Assembly (NCBI GenBank): GCA_015057585.1
Contig: SVEF01000022.1
Coordinates: forward strand, 1 to 40,434
Direction: 5' to 3'
DNA: 40,434 nucleotides
Source of the DNA: Lachnospiraceae bacterium
GTDB taxonomy: Bacteria; Bacillota; Clostridia; Lachnospirales; Lachnospiraceae
Shown piece after piece: positions 32,527-40,128 of this stretch (positions within the stretch are counted from its first letter, which is position 1; each line of letters begins with the position of its first letter). The notes beneath the pieces are model-generated. The model was not told where the DNA came from. It saw only the letters and a list, made by a program, of their open reading frames with translations, and did not search any database. A program made the translations under genes and the position numbers.

Positions 32527-33219
32527 TTACAGAAATGCGGTGCTCGTTCCAATCAATTGAAACATAACAACAAAATGACATAAACTTCCGGCGAGTACAA
32601 ACAGGTGGAACACCTCGTGTGAACCGAAATTTTTATGCAACCGGTTGAAAACCGGAAACTTGCAGGCATATATGATGCCGCCGACAGTATAAATGATGCC
32701 TCCAATCAAAAGCCAGACAAAGGCGTCTGCCGGCATCAGGGCAATCAAGTCAGGGAATGAAAATACACAAAGCCAACCCATGGCAATATATAAAATAGAA
32801 GAAACCCATTTTGGACAATTTACAAAAAAGATACATTGCAGTATGCCAAGAAGGGCAACTCCCCAGACAAGCAGAAACAAAGCAGAGCCGCCATTGCCCC
32901 ATAAGGTAATCAGGCAAATCGGAGTGTAAGTTCCTGCAATCAGTACATAAATCATGATATGGTCGATTTTCTTTAAACACTTGTTGATTGCCGGTGAAAG
33001 ATTAAATGTGTGGTAAATCGTGCTTGCAGAGTAAAGCAAAAACATGCTGACTGCAAAAATGCCAAGTGAAATGAGGTAAACCGGATGTTCTCCAAAAGCA
33101 GCACGGGCAAGGAGAGGAATGGCTGCAAGGAAGACAAGGACGATGCCGATCCCGTGCGTGAGAGCGCTGCCCGGGTCCTTTGGGTGTCTGATGTTTTGTT
33201 CTAAAGTTTCTTTTGACAT
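32527..33219 (-). CDS. Hemolysin III family (PAQR-type) membrane protein
   Basis: A 230-aa seven-helix membrane protein of the HlyIII/PAQR family. The N-terminal DPGSALTHGIGI, the STIYHTF segment and the C-terminal EVFHLFVLAGSLCHF supply the conserved His set thought to bind a metal. Physiological role is uncertain and haemolysis is not implied. The start at 33219 has AAAGGGGATATCACC upstream. A 23-bp symmetric element (33321-33343) lies 102 bases upstream of the start. Confidence 0.85.
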   Translation of the reverse strand: MSKETLEQNIRHPKDPGSALTHGIGIVLVFLAAIPLLARAAFGEHPVYLISLGIFAVSMFLLYSASTIYHTFNLSPAINKCLKKIDHIMIYVLIAGTYTPICLITLWGNGGSALFLLVWGVALLGILQCIFFVNCPKWVSSILYIAMGWLCVFSFPDLIALMPADAFVWLLIGGIIYTVGGIIYACKFPVFNRLHKNFGSHEVFHLFVLAGSLCHFVVMFQLIGTSTAFL

Positions 33220-33320
33220 GGTGATATCCCCTTTCTGAATGATATTATGTAGTATGCCTTGGGAGACATATAAAATGCGCTGTATCAAAAAAACCAAAAT
33301 CAAAGTTTTAAAAAACGTTC

Positions 33321-33343
33321 AACGTAGTAATAAAAACTACGTT
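33321..33343. promoter_or_regulatory. 23-bp inverted repeat in the divergent region
   Basis: AACGTAGT and ACTACGTT are perfect 8-bp inverted arms around AATAAAA. It lies between the divergent hemolysin III and DUF951 genes and has operator-like size; the binding protein is unknown. Confidence 0.4.
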
Positions 33344-33491
33344 ATGTAAAGTATGTTACAACATCATATCAAAAAATGCAAGGGTTAAATTTATATTTAG
33401 CGGACCGAAGTGTGGAAAGTGCAGAAATTCTCTTGCTTTTTTATTGCCAGCCCCGTATGATAGAAACAAAGAAAAACCGGAGGGAACAGGG

Positions 33492-33683
33492 ATGGAAATA
33501 CAGTTAGGCGATGTTTTGACATTAAAAAAGCAACACCCATGCGGAAGCAGGGACTGGGAAGTTCTTCGTGTGGGAATGGATTTCCGTTTAAAATGCACGG
33601 GATGTGACCACCAGGTGATGATTCCCCGCAGACAATTGGAGAAAAATATAAAAAAGATCACACCGGGAGTAGCGGCAGAATGA
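33492..33683 (+). CDS. DUF951 protein
   Basis: A 63-aa protein of the DUF951 family (function unknown), with KQHPCGSRDWEVLRVGMDFRLKC (about 13-35) and a CTGCDHQVMIPR zinc-ribbon-like CxxC end. The start at 33492 follows GGAGGGA. It overlaps the next gene by four bases. Confidence 0.85.
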   Translation: MEIQLGDVLTLKKQHPCGSRDWEVLRVGMDFRLKCTGCDHQVMIPRRQLEKNIKKITPGVAAE

Positions 33684-33943
33684 AGAATGAAGACTGGAGA
33701 TTTTGCAAAAAGTGTTTAATCCGGGATTTTGATGAAGGGGAATTGTTTCAGACGATGCAGGACTACATCGCCCGGATAGACGAAGAGATAAAAACTCCGC
33801 CGGAGGAATATGAGCGCAGACTCACACTTTGTACGGAGTGTGAAAAATTGCTTGGCGGTATGTGTGGTGCCTGTGGCTGTTATGTGGAGATGCGGGCCGC
33901 GGTAAGGTCACATTACTGTCCGGATGTAAGAAAAAAATGGTAA
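33680..33943 (+). CDS. DUF6171-like Cys-rich protein
   Basis: An 87-aa protein with CxxC pairs FCKKC (9-12 region), LCTECEKL and MCGACGCYVEMRAA, then HYCPD. It resembles DUF6171 proteins of Firmicutes, with a probable metal- or cluster-binding fold of unknown function. It is translationally coupled (ATGA) to the DUF951 gene. Confidence 0.75.
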   Translation: MKNEDWRFCKKCLIRDFDEGELFQTMQDYIARIDEEIKTPPEEYERRLTLCTECEKLLGGMCGACGCYVEMRAAVRSHYCPDVRKKW

Positions 33944-33969
33944 CAAGGCCCCGACGGCTTTGAATCAGG

Positions 33970-33992
33970 CGACTCTACGGTTCGTAGAGTCG
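33970..33992 (+). terminator. Terminator after the DUF6171 gene
   Basis: CGACTCTACG and CGTAGAGTCG form a perfect 10-bp stem with a GTT loop, followed by TTCTTTGATTT. Confidence 0.75.
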
Positions 33993-34091
33993 TTCTTTGA
34001 TTTGGGTGTGGAACTTTTGCTTTGGAATATTTATTTTTAAAGTATCTTCATGAGAAAAGTTATTAGGAGATACTGAGAAAGGAGATAGACC

Positions 34092-34871
34092 ATGCAAAAG
34101 CGAAACATAATAGCGACGGCAGGATTTTGGATGATGTTGGTTACGATCTTTTTTGGCATAGCAACCAATGGAGGGCTGAGAACCATCTTGAATTTTATTC
34201 ATCTTCCTTCTTTCATCGTAACCTTCGGAGGGGCTTTTTTTGCAGTTATGGCAACCGCAGACTCGATGTCAGATTACTTAGATGGATTAAAAAGCATTTT
34301 TGAAGCTTTTATCCAATCACCACCGGAAACGAAACAAATAACAGAGAATATTCTGGAAATGTCGGATCGGGCGAGAAAAGAGGGCTTGTTAAGTCTGGAA
34401 ACCGATACAGGCAGTAAAGAAGATTTTTTGCAAAAGGGAATTCGATTAATTGTCGACGGAACTGATCCGGAATTGGTACGGGACATTTTGGAAAACGAAT
34501 TATCCCATAAGGAAGAGAGAGACCGGAAACGGGTCCGGTTCTGGCAGGACATGGGTTCTTATGGACCTGCATGGGGAATGTTGGGGACATTGCTGGGACT
34601 TATCAATATGATGCGGTCTATGGGGACGGATGCAGATGCCATTGGAGCAGGAATGGCACTTGCGTTGATTACTACTTTGTACGGATCTGTTTTGGCAAAC
34701 TGGATTTGTTTGCCGACGGCAAGAAAATTGGAAAAGAACAGCGCACAGGAGTGTCTGGCAATGGAGATTGTCATAGAAGGAGTACTGTCCATACAGGCGG
34801 GAGAAAACACGAGAATTATCAAAGAGAAACTGAAATCTATTATGGACATGGAGGAGCGCGGAAATTCATAG
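34092..34871 (+). CDS. MotA/TolQ/ExbB-like proton-channel protein, orphan
   Basis: A 259-aa MotA-family protein with TM1 about 6-25, TM2 about 38-54, TM3 about 157-175 and TM4 about 185-206. The motifs FIHLPSFIVTFGG, GSYGPAWGMLGTLLGLINMM and MALALITTLYGSVLANWICLP are those of MotA. MotA works only with MotB, whose Asp carries protons; no MotB, ExbD or flagellar gene is present in this window. The next gene, 17 bases on, is an XRE regulator with a MotA-like membrane half. A non-flagellar role is likely; signalling is a speculation. Confidence 0.8.
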   Translation: MQKRNIIATAGFWMMLVTIFFGIATNGGLRTILNFIHLPSFIVTFGGAFFAVMATADSMSDYLDGLKSIFEAFIQSPPETKQITENILEMSDRARKEGLLSLETDTGSKEDFLQKGIRLIVDGTDPELVRDILENELSHKEERDRKRVRFWQDMGSYGPAWGMLGTLLGLINMMRSMGTDADAIGAGMALALITTLYGSVLANWICLPTARKLEKNSAQECLAMEIVIEGVLSIQAGENTRIIKEKLKSIMDMEERGNS

Positions 34872-34888
34872 AACAAGGAGGAAGAAAA

Positions 34889-35638
34889 ATGAATCAGAAG
34901 TTAATCGGAGAGTTTATCGCAGAATTGCGCAGGGAGCATGGCCTGACACAGCGGGAATTGGCAGAAAAAATACATGTCAGTGATAAAACTGTTTCAAAGT
35001 GGGAATGCGGAAAGGGATTGCCGGAAATGTCCAACATTCCTATTTTGTGCCGGGTACTTGGAATCAGTATTAATGAACTGTTGTCAGGGGAACGATTGGG
35101 CCGGGAGGGCTATACGGAAAAGGCAGAGGAAAATATCATGTCTTTGATGCAGGAGACAGCAGAGCACAAAAGAAAGAACAAAAGTGCCATGACAACGATT
35201 TTGTTAAGTTTGTTCGGAGTTATGTTGACGGTCAGTGTGACCACTTGGTTTGCGGGGGGACTGTCACCGGTTATGTTTTTTGACTTGCCGTCATTACTGC
35301 CAATCATGTTTGTTACTTGGATTGTACTGGTGGCAGGTGGGCAATGGAGGGCTTTTTGCAGGGCGTTTTCTGTTTTGCGGAAGGGGAAGCAGGAATTTTC
35401 GGAAAATCAGATAACAGAATCGACAGAGGCACTTGAAGTGGCAGGGAAAACATGGTTTGCTGTCGGTTGTTTACTTAGTATTTCTACTTTGATTTTTCTT
35501 GGCGGGATTTTGAAAATGGATTCCGTGGAATCGTTCAATTCTTTATTGAGGAACTGTGCGATTGCCCTTTTGGCAGTATTGTACGGCATCGCCGGATATT
35601 TGTTCCTTTTGCCAATCAGGGCGCGTCTAAAGAAATAG
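34889..35638 (+). CDS. XRE regulator fused to a MotA-like membrane region
   Basis: A 249-aa protein. Residues 5-65 are a typical XRE helix-turn-helix (LTQRELAEKIHVSDKTVSKWECGKGLP). Four membrane segments follow, about 101-122, 133-151, 188-207 and 222-243. The membrane half resembles the MotA-like protein just upstream: GGLSPVMFFDLPSLL parallels GGLRTILNFIHLPSF, the ITEST stretch parallels ITENI, and AIALLAVLYGIAGYLFLLP parallels ALALITTLYGSVLANWICLP. The large cytosolic MotA loop is mostly lost. Start at 34889 follows AAGGAGGAAG. It looks like a membrane-anchored regulator; the DNA target is unknown. Confidence 0.75.
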   Translation: MNQKLIGEFIAELRREHGLTQRELAEKIHVSDKTVSKWECGKGLPEMSNIPILCRVLGISINELLSGERLGREGYTEKAEENIMSLMQETAEHKRKNKSAMTTILLSLFGVMLTVSVTTWFAGGLSPVMFFDLPSLLPIMFVTWIVLVAGGQWRAFCRAFSVLRKGKQEFSENQITESTEALEVAGKTWFAVGCLLSISTLIFLGGILKMDSVESFNSLLRNCAIALLAVLYGIAGYLFLLPIRARLKK

Positions 35639-35641
35639 CGA

Positions 35642-35660
35642 GGCTTGCAAGCCCTTTTTT
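35642..35660 (+). terminator. Short terminator after the XRE-MotA gene
   Basis: GGCTTGCAAGCC is a perfect palindrome followed by CTTTTTT. Confidence 0.5.
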
Positions 35661-35672
35661 ACAAAAAAATGG

Positions 35673-35701
35673 TTGACAAGCCACTTGGCTTATGGTAAAA
35701 T
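35673..35701 (+). promoter_or_regulatory. Promoter of rpsF-ssb-rpsR
   Basis: TTGACA (35673-35678), a 17-bp spacer and TAAAAT (35696-35701), 81 bases before the rpsF start codon. Confidence 0.8.
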
Positions 35702-35781
35702 TTGATTTCGTGACGAGTAAATTTTTCCTTGCTCTTTTCTAAGGAAAAGGGCCAGAGACCAAAAGGAGGTGCAACACAACT

Positions 35782-36072
35782 ATGAATAAGTATGAATTAG
35801 CATTAGTTGTAAATGCAAAAGTTGAGGATGACGTAAAGGCAGCCACAGTTGAAAAGGCTCAGAAGTACATTACCAGATTCGGCGGCGTTGTAACAAACGT
35901 TGAAGATTGCGGTAAGAAGAGACTTGCTTACGAAATTCAGAAGATGAAAGAAGCTTATTACTTCTTCATTCAGTTCGATGCTGATGCTACAGTTCCAGCG
36001 GAAGTTGAGAAGAGAGTTCGCATTATGGACAATGTCATCAGATTCTTATGCGTAAGACGGGATGCAGAATAA
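35782..36072 (+). CDS. rpsF: 30S ribosomal protein S6
   Basis: A 96-aa S6 protein: MNKYELALVVNAKVEDD, GVVTNVEDCGKKRLAYEIQKMKEAYYFFIQF and the RVRIMDNVIRFLCVR end are characteristic. It opens the classic rpsF-ssb-rpsR operon; AAAGGAGG precedes it. Confidence 0.97.
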   Translation: MNKYELALVVNAKVEDDVKAATVEKAQKYITRFGGVVTNVEDCGKKRLAYEIQKMKEAYYFFIQFDADATVPAEVEKRVRIMDNVIRFLCVRRDAE

Positions 36073-36087
36073 TAGGAGGGATTCCTA

Positions 36088-36540
36088 ATGAACAGAGTTA
36101 TCTTAATGGGTAGACTCACTCGTGACCCAGACATCAGATATTCCCAGAGTGGAGACAATATGGCAATCGCAAGATTTACTCTTGCAGTTGACAGAAGAGG
36201 CAGACGTGACGGCGGTAATGACCAGCAGACAGCAGATTTTATCGGTTGTGTATGCTTTGGCAGACAGGCTGAGTTTGCAGAAAAGTATTTGAGACAGGGA
36301 ACGAAGATTGCTGTAACCGGCAGAATCCAGACCGGCAGCTACACAAATAAGGATGGTCAGAAGGTTTACACAACAGACGTAGTACTGGATGATATCGAAT
36401 TCGCAGAGAGCAAAAACTCCCAGGGCGGCGATAGCACAGGCTACAGCTACAGTGCACCGGCAAGACCGGAGCCAAGTGCAGCAGGTGATGGATTTATGAA
36501 TATTCCAGACGGAATTGACGAAGAATTACCATTTAACTAA
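36088..36540 (+). CDS. ssb: Single-stranded DNA-binding protein
   Basis: A 150-aa SSB with an N-terminal OB fold ([55 protein letters not shown]) and a disordered Gly/Ser/Pro tail ending DEELPFN. The acidic-hydrophobic C-terminal tip DxLPF is the usual partner-docking site; here a terminal Asn follows it. Gene order between rpsF and rpsR is the canonical one. Confidence 0.97.
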   Translation: MNRVILMGRLTRDPDIRYSQSGDNMAIARFTLAVDRRGRRDGGNDQQTADFIGCVCFGRQAEFAEKYLRQGTKIAVTGRIQTGSYTNKDGQKVYTTDVVLDDIEFAESKNSQGGDSTGYSYSAPARPEPSAAGDGFMNIPDGIDEELPFN

Positions 36541-36578
36541 AATGGGTATCGATTGATTGGATAAAGGAGGTAATAACC

Positions 36579-36851
36579 ATGGCTATGACAAAGACTGATA
36601 AGCCTGAAAGAGCAGACGCTCCAAAGAGACGCGTTATTCGCAGAAGAAAGAAAGTTTGCGTTTTCTGTGCAGACAAGACAAACGCAGGTATCGATTATAA
36701 GGATGTTAACAAGTTAAAGAGATACGTGTCTGAAAGAGGTAAGATTCTTCCTCGCAGAATTACAGGTAACTGTGCTAAGCATCAGAGAGCCCTTACAGTA
36801 GCTGTAAAGAGAGCTCGCCACGTAGCACTTATGCCATATACTCTTGACTAA
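36579..36851 (+). CDS. rpsR: 30S ribosomal protein S18
   Basis: A 90-aa S18 protein with [46 protein letters not shown]. It keeps the Cys pattern C22, C25, C58 typical of the Zn-type (C+) S18. AAGGAGG precedes the ATG. Confidence 0.97.
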   Translation: MAMTKTDKPERADAPKRRVIRRRKKVCVFCADKTNAGIDYKDVNKLKRYVSERGKILPRRITGNCAKHQRALTVAVKRARHVALMPYTLD

Positions 36852-36931
36852 TCCCTTTATTTATAGGGGTTTCAGAGGTCGGCAGAGTGGATTTGACACA
36901 ACGCTGACACAAAACTTTATATGAGATTTTT

Positions 36932-36970
36932 AACACCGCAATGGTTTTAACTGTTGCGGTGTTTTCTTTG
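36932..36970 (+). terminator. Terminator after rpsR
   Basis: AACACCGCAA and TTGCGGTGTT form a perfect 10-bp stem (36932-36963) followed by TTCTTTG. Confidence 0.8.
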
Positions 36971-37054
36971 CGTTTTCTAGGCAGACAAAACAGAAATTCA
37001 GCGTTATCATATCCCCACACTTTTGGTGTAAATAAAAGACGGAGGAAAAAGTTT

Positions 37055-37309
37055 ATGCAGGAGAAAAACGAATTGCTGACAGGGAGCAAAAGAGAAAGAG
37101 CGTTTTTGGATGACATCTGGGTGGAACTGACAGAACTGAAGGATATGGTAGCAGTCTGTAAAAGAGGATTGGAAGAGGAACCGCAGAATATAGATGTGGT
37201 ATGCAACGTAATGCATATTGTAGAGCGGTTATTGGAGGAGGTTCTGACTAAAATAGTAGTACAGGAGGATTGGTATTTGGAGCAATCAATGACAAATCAA
37301 TCTTCGTAA
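37055..37309 (+). CDS. Small helical protein, unknown
   Basis: An 84-aa acidic helical protein with no recognised domain. Start at 37055 follows GGAGGA at -13; an upstream start at 36941 runs through the rpsR terminator and is rejected. It converges with the XRE gene and overlaps its last 13 bases, so the two reading frames share their 3' ends. Confidence 0.55.
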   Translation: MQEKNELLTGSKRERAFLDDIWVELTELKDMVAVCKRGLEEEPQNIDVVCNVMHIVERLLEEVLTKIVVQEDWYLEQSMTNQSS

Positions 37310-37497
37310 TATTCCATTATATCTTCCACACGGCAATGAAGAATTTTGCAAAACATATTGATGGTATGAACGCTGACACTTTCGTTACGTTTCAAACGTG
37401 TGATTTGTGCAGGACTGATACCGTATTGATGGATTAGGGCATACTGGGTGACTCCTTTTTCTTTCATAGTATTCCATAATCGGTCGTAAACAATCAT
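37297..37497 (-). CDS. Small XRE-family repressor
   Basis: A 66-aa Cro/CI-type helix-turn-helix protein (VTQYALIHQYGISPAQITRLKRNESVSVHTINMFC), essentially one domain. The start at 37497 is chosen because GAGAGGA lies 6-12 bases upstream; ATG at 37524 lacks a ribosome binding site. It diverges from the BspA-like lipoprotein gene across a 91-base gap that holds two tandem operator-like sites. Autoregulation and repression of the lipoprotein are inferred. Confidence 0.85.
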   Translation of the reverse strand: MIVYDRLWNTMKEKGVTQYALIHQYGISPAQITRLKRNESVSVHTINMFCKILHCRVEDIMEYYED

Positions 37498-37518
37498 AGG
37501 GCTATCCTCTCTTTCTAG

Positions 37519-37547
37519 TTGCATATTAACCGATATTGGTATACAAT
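37519..37547 (+). promoter_or_regulatory. Promoter of the BspA-like lipoprotein
   Basis: TTGCAT (37519-37524), 17-bp spacer and TACAAT (37542-37547). The spacer is exactly the first operator, and the expected start (about 37554) lies at the edge of the second. Confidence 0.65.
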
Positions 37548-37570
37548 AATATTAACCAAAATCGGTTAAT
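37525..37570. promoter_or_regulatory. Two tandem operators for the XRE repressor
   Basis: O1 ATTAACCGATATTGGTATAC (37525-37544) and O2 ATTAACCAAAATCGGTTAAT (37551-37570) share ATTAACC-n3-AT-n-GGT and lie 26 bp apart. O2 is a near-perfect palindrome, ATTAACC/GGTTAAT. O1's left half also pairs with O2's right half over 16 bp with one mismatch. Confidence 0.7.
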
Positions 37571-37588
37571 GTTATTATGGAGGTACAT

Positions 37589-39502
37589 ATGAAAAAGAAG
37601 TTATTAACAATATTGACAATTGTAGCTGTTATGAGTTTTGTAGGCTGTCAGAAAAATGAGGGTAGCTCATATGCTCCAACACAAGCTCCGGCAGAAGCGG
37701 GAGTAGAGATGCCGGTGGCTTCGCCGGCAGTAGGCGAGTCGGAGGTGCCTGCAGATACAACTACACCAATGGCAACGACAGCACCGGAGACGCCTGCAGA
37801 TACAACTACACCAATGGTAACGACAGCACCGGAAGCGCCTGCAACAACGCCAACGAATACACCAACGCCGACGAACACGCCAACACCGACGGGTACCCCG
37901 ACACCAAGTCCGAGTCCGACACCATATCCGGAGACGGATGCCAGTGTTTTTCAGTTTGAGCAGAAGGAAGACGGAACGATAAAAATTACTGGGCTGAAGG
38001 ATTATAGGTATTTAACTGCAGTAGTAGTACCGGAGACAATATATGGAGTCAAGGTAACAGAAATCGGTAAAGAGTCTTTTTCTCCGAGTAAGTATTTGCG
38101 AAACAATCAGTATGTATATGGAAATAGCAATATTACATATATAGAATTACCGGATAGTGTGACCAGTATCGAACATTATGCATTTGCAGGGTGTAATAGT
38201 CTTACAAGCATAGAGATACCGGAAGGTGTAACAAGTATTGGTTCCAGAGCATTTTCAGGTTGTAGTAGATTAACAAGCATAGAGATACCGGAGAGTGTAA
38301 CAAGTATTGGTAATGCTGCATTTGCAGGTTGTAGTAGTTTGACAAGCATAGAGATACCGAAAAATGTAACGTGTGATTCTGGAATATTTTACGGTTGCAG
38401 TAGTCTGACAAGTATAAAGATAGCGGAAGAGATAACAGATATTGGATGTATATATGCAGGTTGTAGCAACTTAACAAGCATAGAAATACCGGAAGGTGCA
38501 ACACGAATTGAAGCCGGTGCATTTTCCGGTTGTAGTAGTTTAACAAGCATAGAGATACCGAAAGGTGTAACAAGTATTGGTTCCTATGCATTTTCGGGTT
38601 GTAGTAGCTTGACAAGTGTAGAGATACCGGAAGGTGTAACAACCATAGAAGCCGGTACATTTTCAGGTTGTAGTAGCTTAACAAGCATAGAGATACCGGA
38701 AGGTGTAACGTGTATTGAAGAAGAGGCATTTCAAGGTTGTAGTAAGCTTACAAATATAGAGATACCGGGAGGTGTAACTAAGATTGCGGTTAGGACGTTC
38801 AAAGATTGTAGTAGTTTAATTAATCTTGCACTGCCTAAAGGATTAACAATTATTGAAGAGGGTGCATTTGCAGGTTGTAGTAGATTAACAAGCATAGAAA
38901 TACCGGAAGGTGTAACCGATATTGACTGGTCAGCAGTTCAAGATTGTGATAGTTTATTAAGAATTGTATTGCCGACGGACGCGGAATTACATAGAGGTTT
39001 TTTGATTTCTACCAGTTTGAAAGAAATAATTATACCAGAGGGCACAAAATGTCTTCCGTCTATACAAGCTCCTTCCTTGACAGAGATAAAAATACCAGAG
39101 AGTGTAACCCAAATTGGTAGTTTTTATGCTTGTAGCAGTCTGACAGAAATCGATATACCAGAAGGAGTAACCCATATTAGTGGTTTTTCTGGTTGTAGCA
39201 GTCTGACTAATATAAAGATTCCGGACAGCGTGATTTATATAACTGATAGAGCATTTGAGGGTTGCGAAAGCCTGACAAGCATAGAAATACCGAAAGGAGT
39301 AACATCCCTTGGTTATAATGTGTTTAAGAATTGTATTAATCTAAAAAGTATAGCAATGGCTAATGGAAATATATCATGTTCTGATAAAACTTTTAGCGGT
39401 TGTTATCGTTTGGAAGTGATATATGCTCCACGAGGCTCCGAGTTTGCAAACTGGGCCAAAAAAGAGGGATATAATGTGCTGAATTATGTGTCGGAAGAGT
39501 AG
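37589..39502 (+). CDS. BspA-type leucine-rich-repeat lipoprotein
   Basis: A 637-aa surface lipoprotein. The signal ends at a lipobox FVGC (C20). A linker rich in Pro and Thr (about 25-120, NTPTPTNTPTPT) follows, and then about 20 LRR_5-type repeats from about residue 150 with the pattern SLTSIEIPEGVTSIG-x2-AF-x-GC. Such proteins bind host or dietary surfaces in gut bacteria (general knowledge). GGAGGT lies 5-10 bases upstream of the ATG. The XRE repressor gene is divergent with operators over the promoter, so expression is likely switchable. Confidence 0.9.
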   Translation: MKKKLLTILTIVAVMSFVGCQKNEGSSYAPTQAPAEAGVEMPVASPAVGESEVPADTTTPMATTAPETPADTTTPMVTTAPEAPATTPTNTPTPTNTPTPTGTPTPSPSPTPYPETDASVFQFEQKEDGTIKITGLKDYRYLTAVVVPETIYGVKVTEIGKESFSPSKYLRNNQYVYGNSNITYIELPDSVTSIEHYAFAGCNSLTSIEIPEGVTSIGSRAFSGCSRLTSIEIPESVTSIGNAAFAGCSSLTSIEIPKNVTCDSGIFYGCSSLTSIKIAEEITDIGCIYAGCSNLTSIEIPEGATRIEAGAFSGCSSLTSIEIPKGVTSIGSYAFSGCSSLTSVEIPEGVTTIEAGTFSGCSSLTSIEIPEGVTCIEEEAFQGCSKLTNIEIPGGVTKIAVRTFKDCSSLINLALPKGLTIIEEGAFAGCSRLTSIEIPEGVTDIDWSAVQDCDSLLRIVLPTDAELHRGFLISTSLKEIIIPEGTKCLPSIQAPSLTEIKIPESVTQIGSFYACSSLTEIDIPEGVTHISGFSGCSSLTNIKIPDSVIYITDRAFEGCESLTSIEIPKGVTSLGYNVFKNCINLKSIAMANGNISCSDKTFSGCYRLEVIYAPRGSEFANWAKKEGYNVLNYVSEE

Positions 39503-39509
39503 TCATATA

Positions 39510-39539
39510 TTGATAACATTTTAGATATACAGGTATAAA
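39510..39539 (+). promoter_or_regulatory. Possible promoter after the lipoprotein
   Basis: TTGATA (39510-39515), an 18-bp spacer and TATAAA (39534-39539). It would drive the decayed ORF at 39625 and perhaps the partial lipoprotein. Confidence 0.35.
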
Positions 39540-39624
39540 ACTGTAAAGTACAACATTGGAAAAGGGTAAATAGTTGTATAAAAGTTCAGCAAATATAAGA
39601 ATCAACCATCGGAGAGGATAGAAC

Positions 39625-40014
39625 GTGGAAGTGATAAGAAACAAAAGAATTGTAATGTTTACATGGGTAACAGAACAAGAACTTGGCTGGTTGTTTACAT
39701 TGAATTAACTGGAAGTCAATAAAGCAGAACTAGGTAATCGCGATATTGCACAGGGGCTTTCTATGTTGTTTGAAAGCATGACTGAGGATGATATTGAGAC
39801 GAGAAATAAAGCATTGCTTGGTCTTTATGAAGATGGCTTTATTGAAATGGCAGCAGAGAAGGTTTTCGGGGAATTGGAGGTGCAGGAAGTTCGTATTACC
39901 CAAAGAGGACAAAAACTTCTGGCAGAAGCGGAAAACGTCATGATAGAGAATGGAAGACATCTCGAGGAGGAAGAAAAAACTGAAAAAAAATATGAGAAAG
40001 AAGGAAGTTTTTGA
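39625..40014 (+). pseudogene. Decayed ORF with an in-frame TAA
   Basis: Starting at GTG 39625 (preceded by GGAGAGGA) the frame reads 27 codons, meets TAA at 39706-39708, then stays open as LEVNKAELGNRDIAQGLSML... to 40014. The second part has a plausible protein look with ITQRGQKLLAEAENVM (a winged-helix-like tail) and an acidic end. It could be a nonsense-inactivated gene, or a short protein translated from ATG 39763, which has only a weak AGGGG. I do not recognise the family. Confidence 0.4.
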
Positions 40015-40078
40015 TTTCTTAATCGATTATGGGATTCCGTTGGCGATTACTGTAATTAAGTCAGTGTTTACAAAATAA
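39992..40078 (+). CDS. Possible 28-aa hydrophobic peptide
   Basis: An ORF with the hydrophobic stretch YGIPLAITVIKSVF between basic ends. It overlaps the preceding frame by 23 bases and lacks a well-placed Shine-Dalgarno sequence. Size and hydrophobic pattern resemble type I toxins, but no antitoxin RNA evidence is seen. Weak call. Confidence 0.2.
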   Translation: MRKKEVFDFLIDYGIPLAITVIKSVFTK

Positions 40079-40128
40079 TGAAAAATTGAGACCAAGGAAG
40101 TATAGAAGCATAACATTTGGAGGTACGT

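Noticed and set aside
34092-34871. Flagellar stator motA as a motility gene
   Set aside because: No motB, chemotaxis or flagellar gene occurs nearby; the context is a regulator. It is reported as an orphan MotA-like protein instead.
35702-35780. S6:S18-binding ribosomal leader in front of rpsF
   Set aside because: I could not identify the conserved CCG-bearing structure; a weak CTTTTC/GAAAAG hairpin alone is not enough.
36850-36870. Second terminator immediately after rpsR
   Set aside because: CCCT/AGGG gives only about four base pairs; the stronger stem at 36932-36963 is preferred.
38202-38729. 175-aa minus-strand ORF with Leu-rich repeats
   Set aside because: Antisense shadow of the leucine-rich repeats in the BspA-like gene.
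39706-39708. Recoded stop (selenocysteine or similar)
   Set aside because: The codon is TAA and no recoding structure is apparent; gene decay is simpler.
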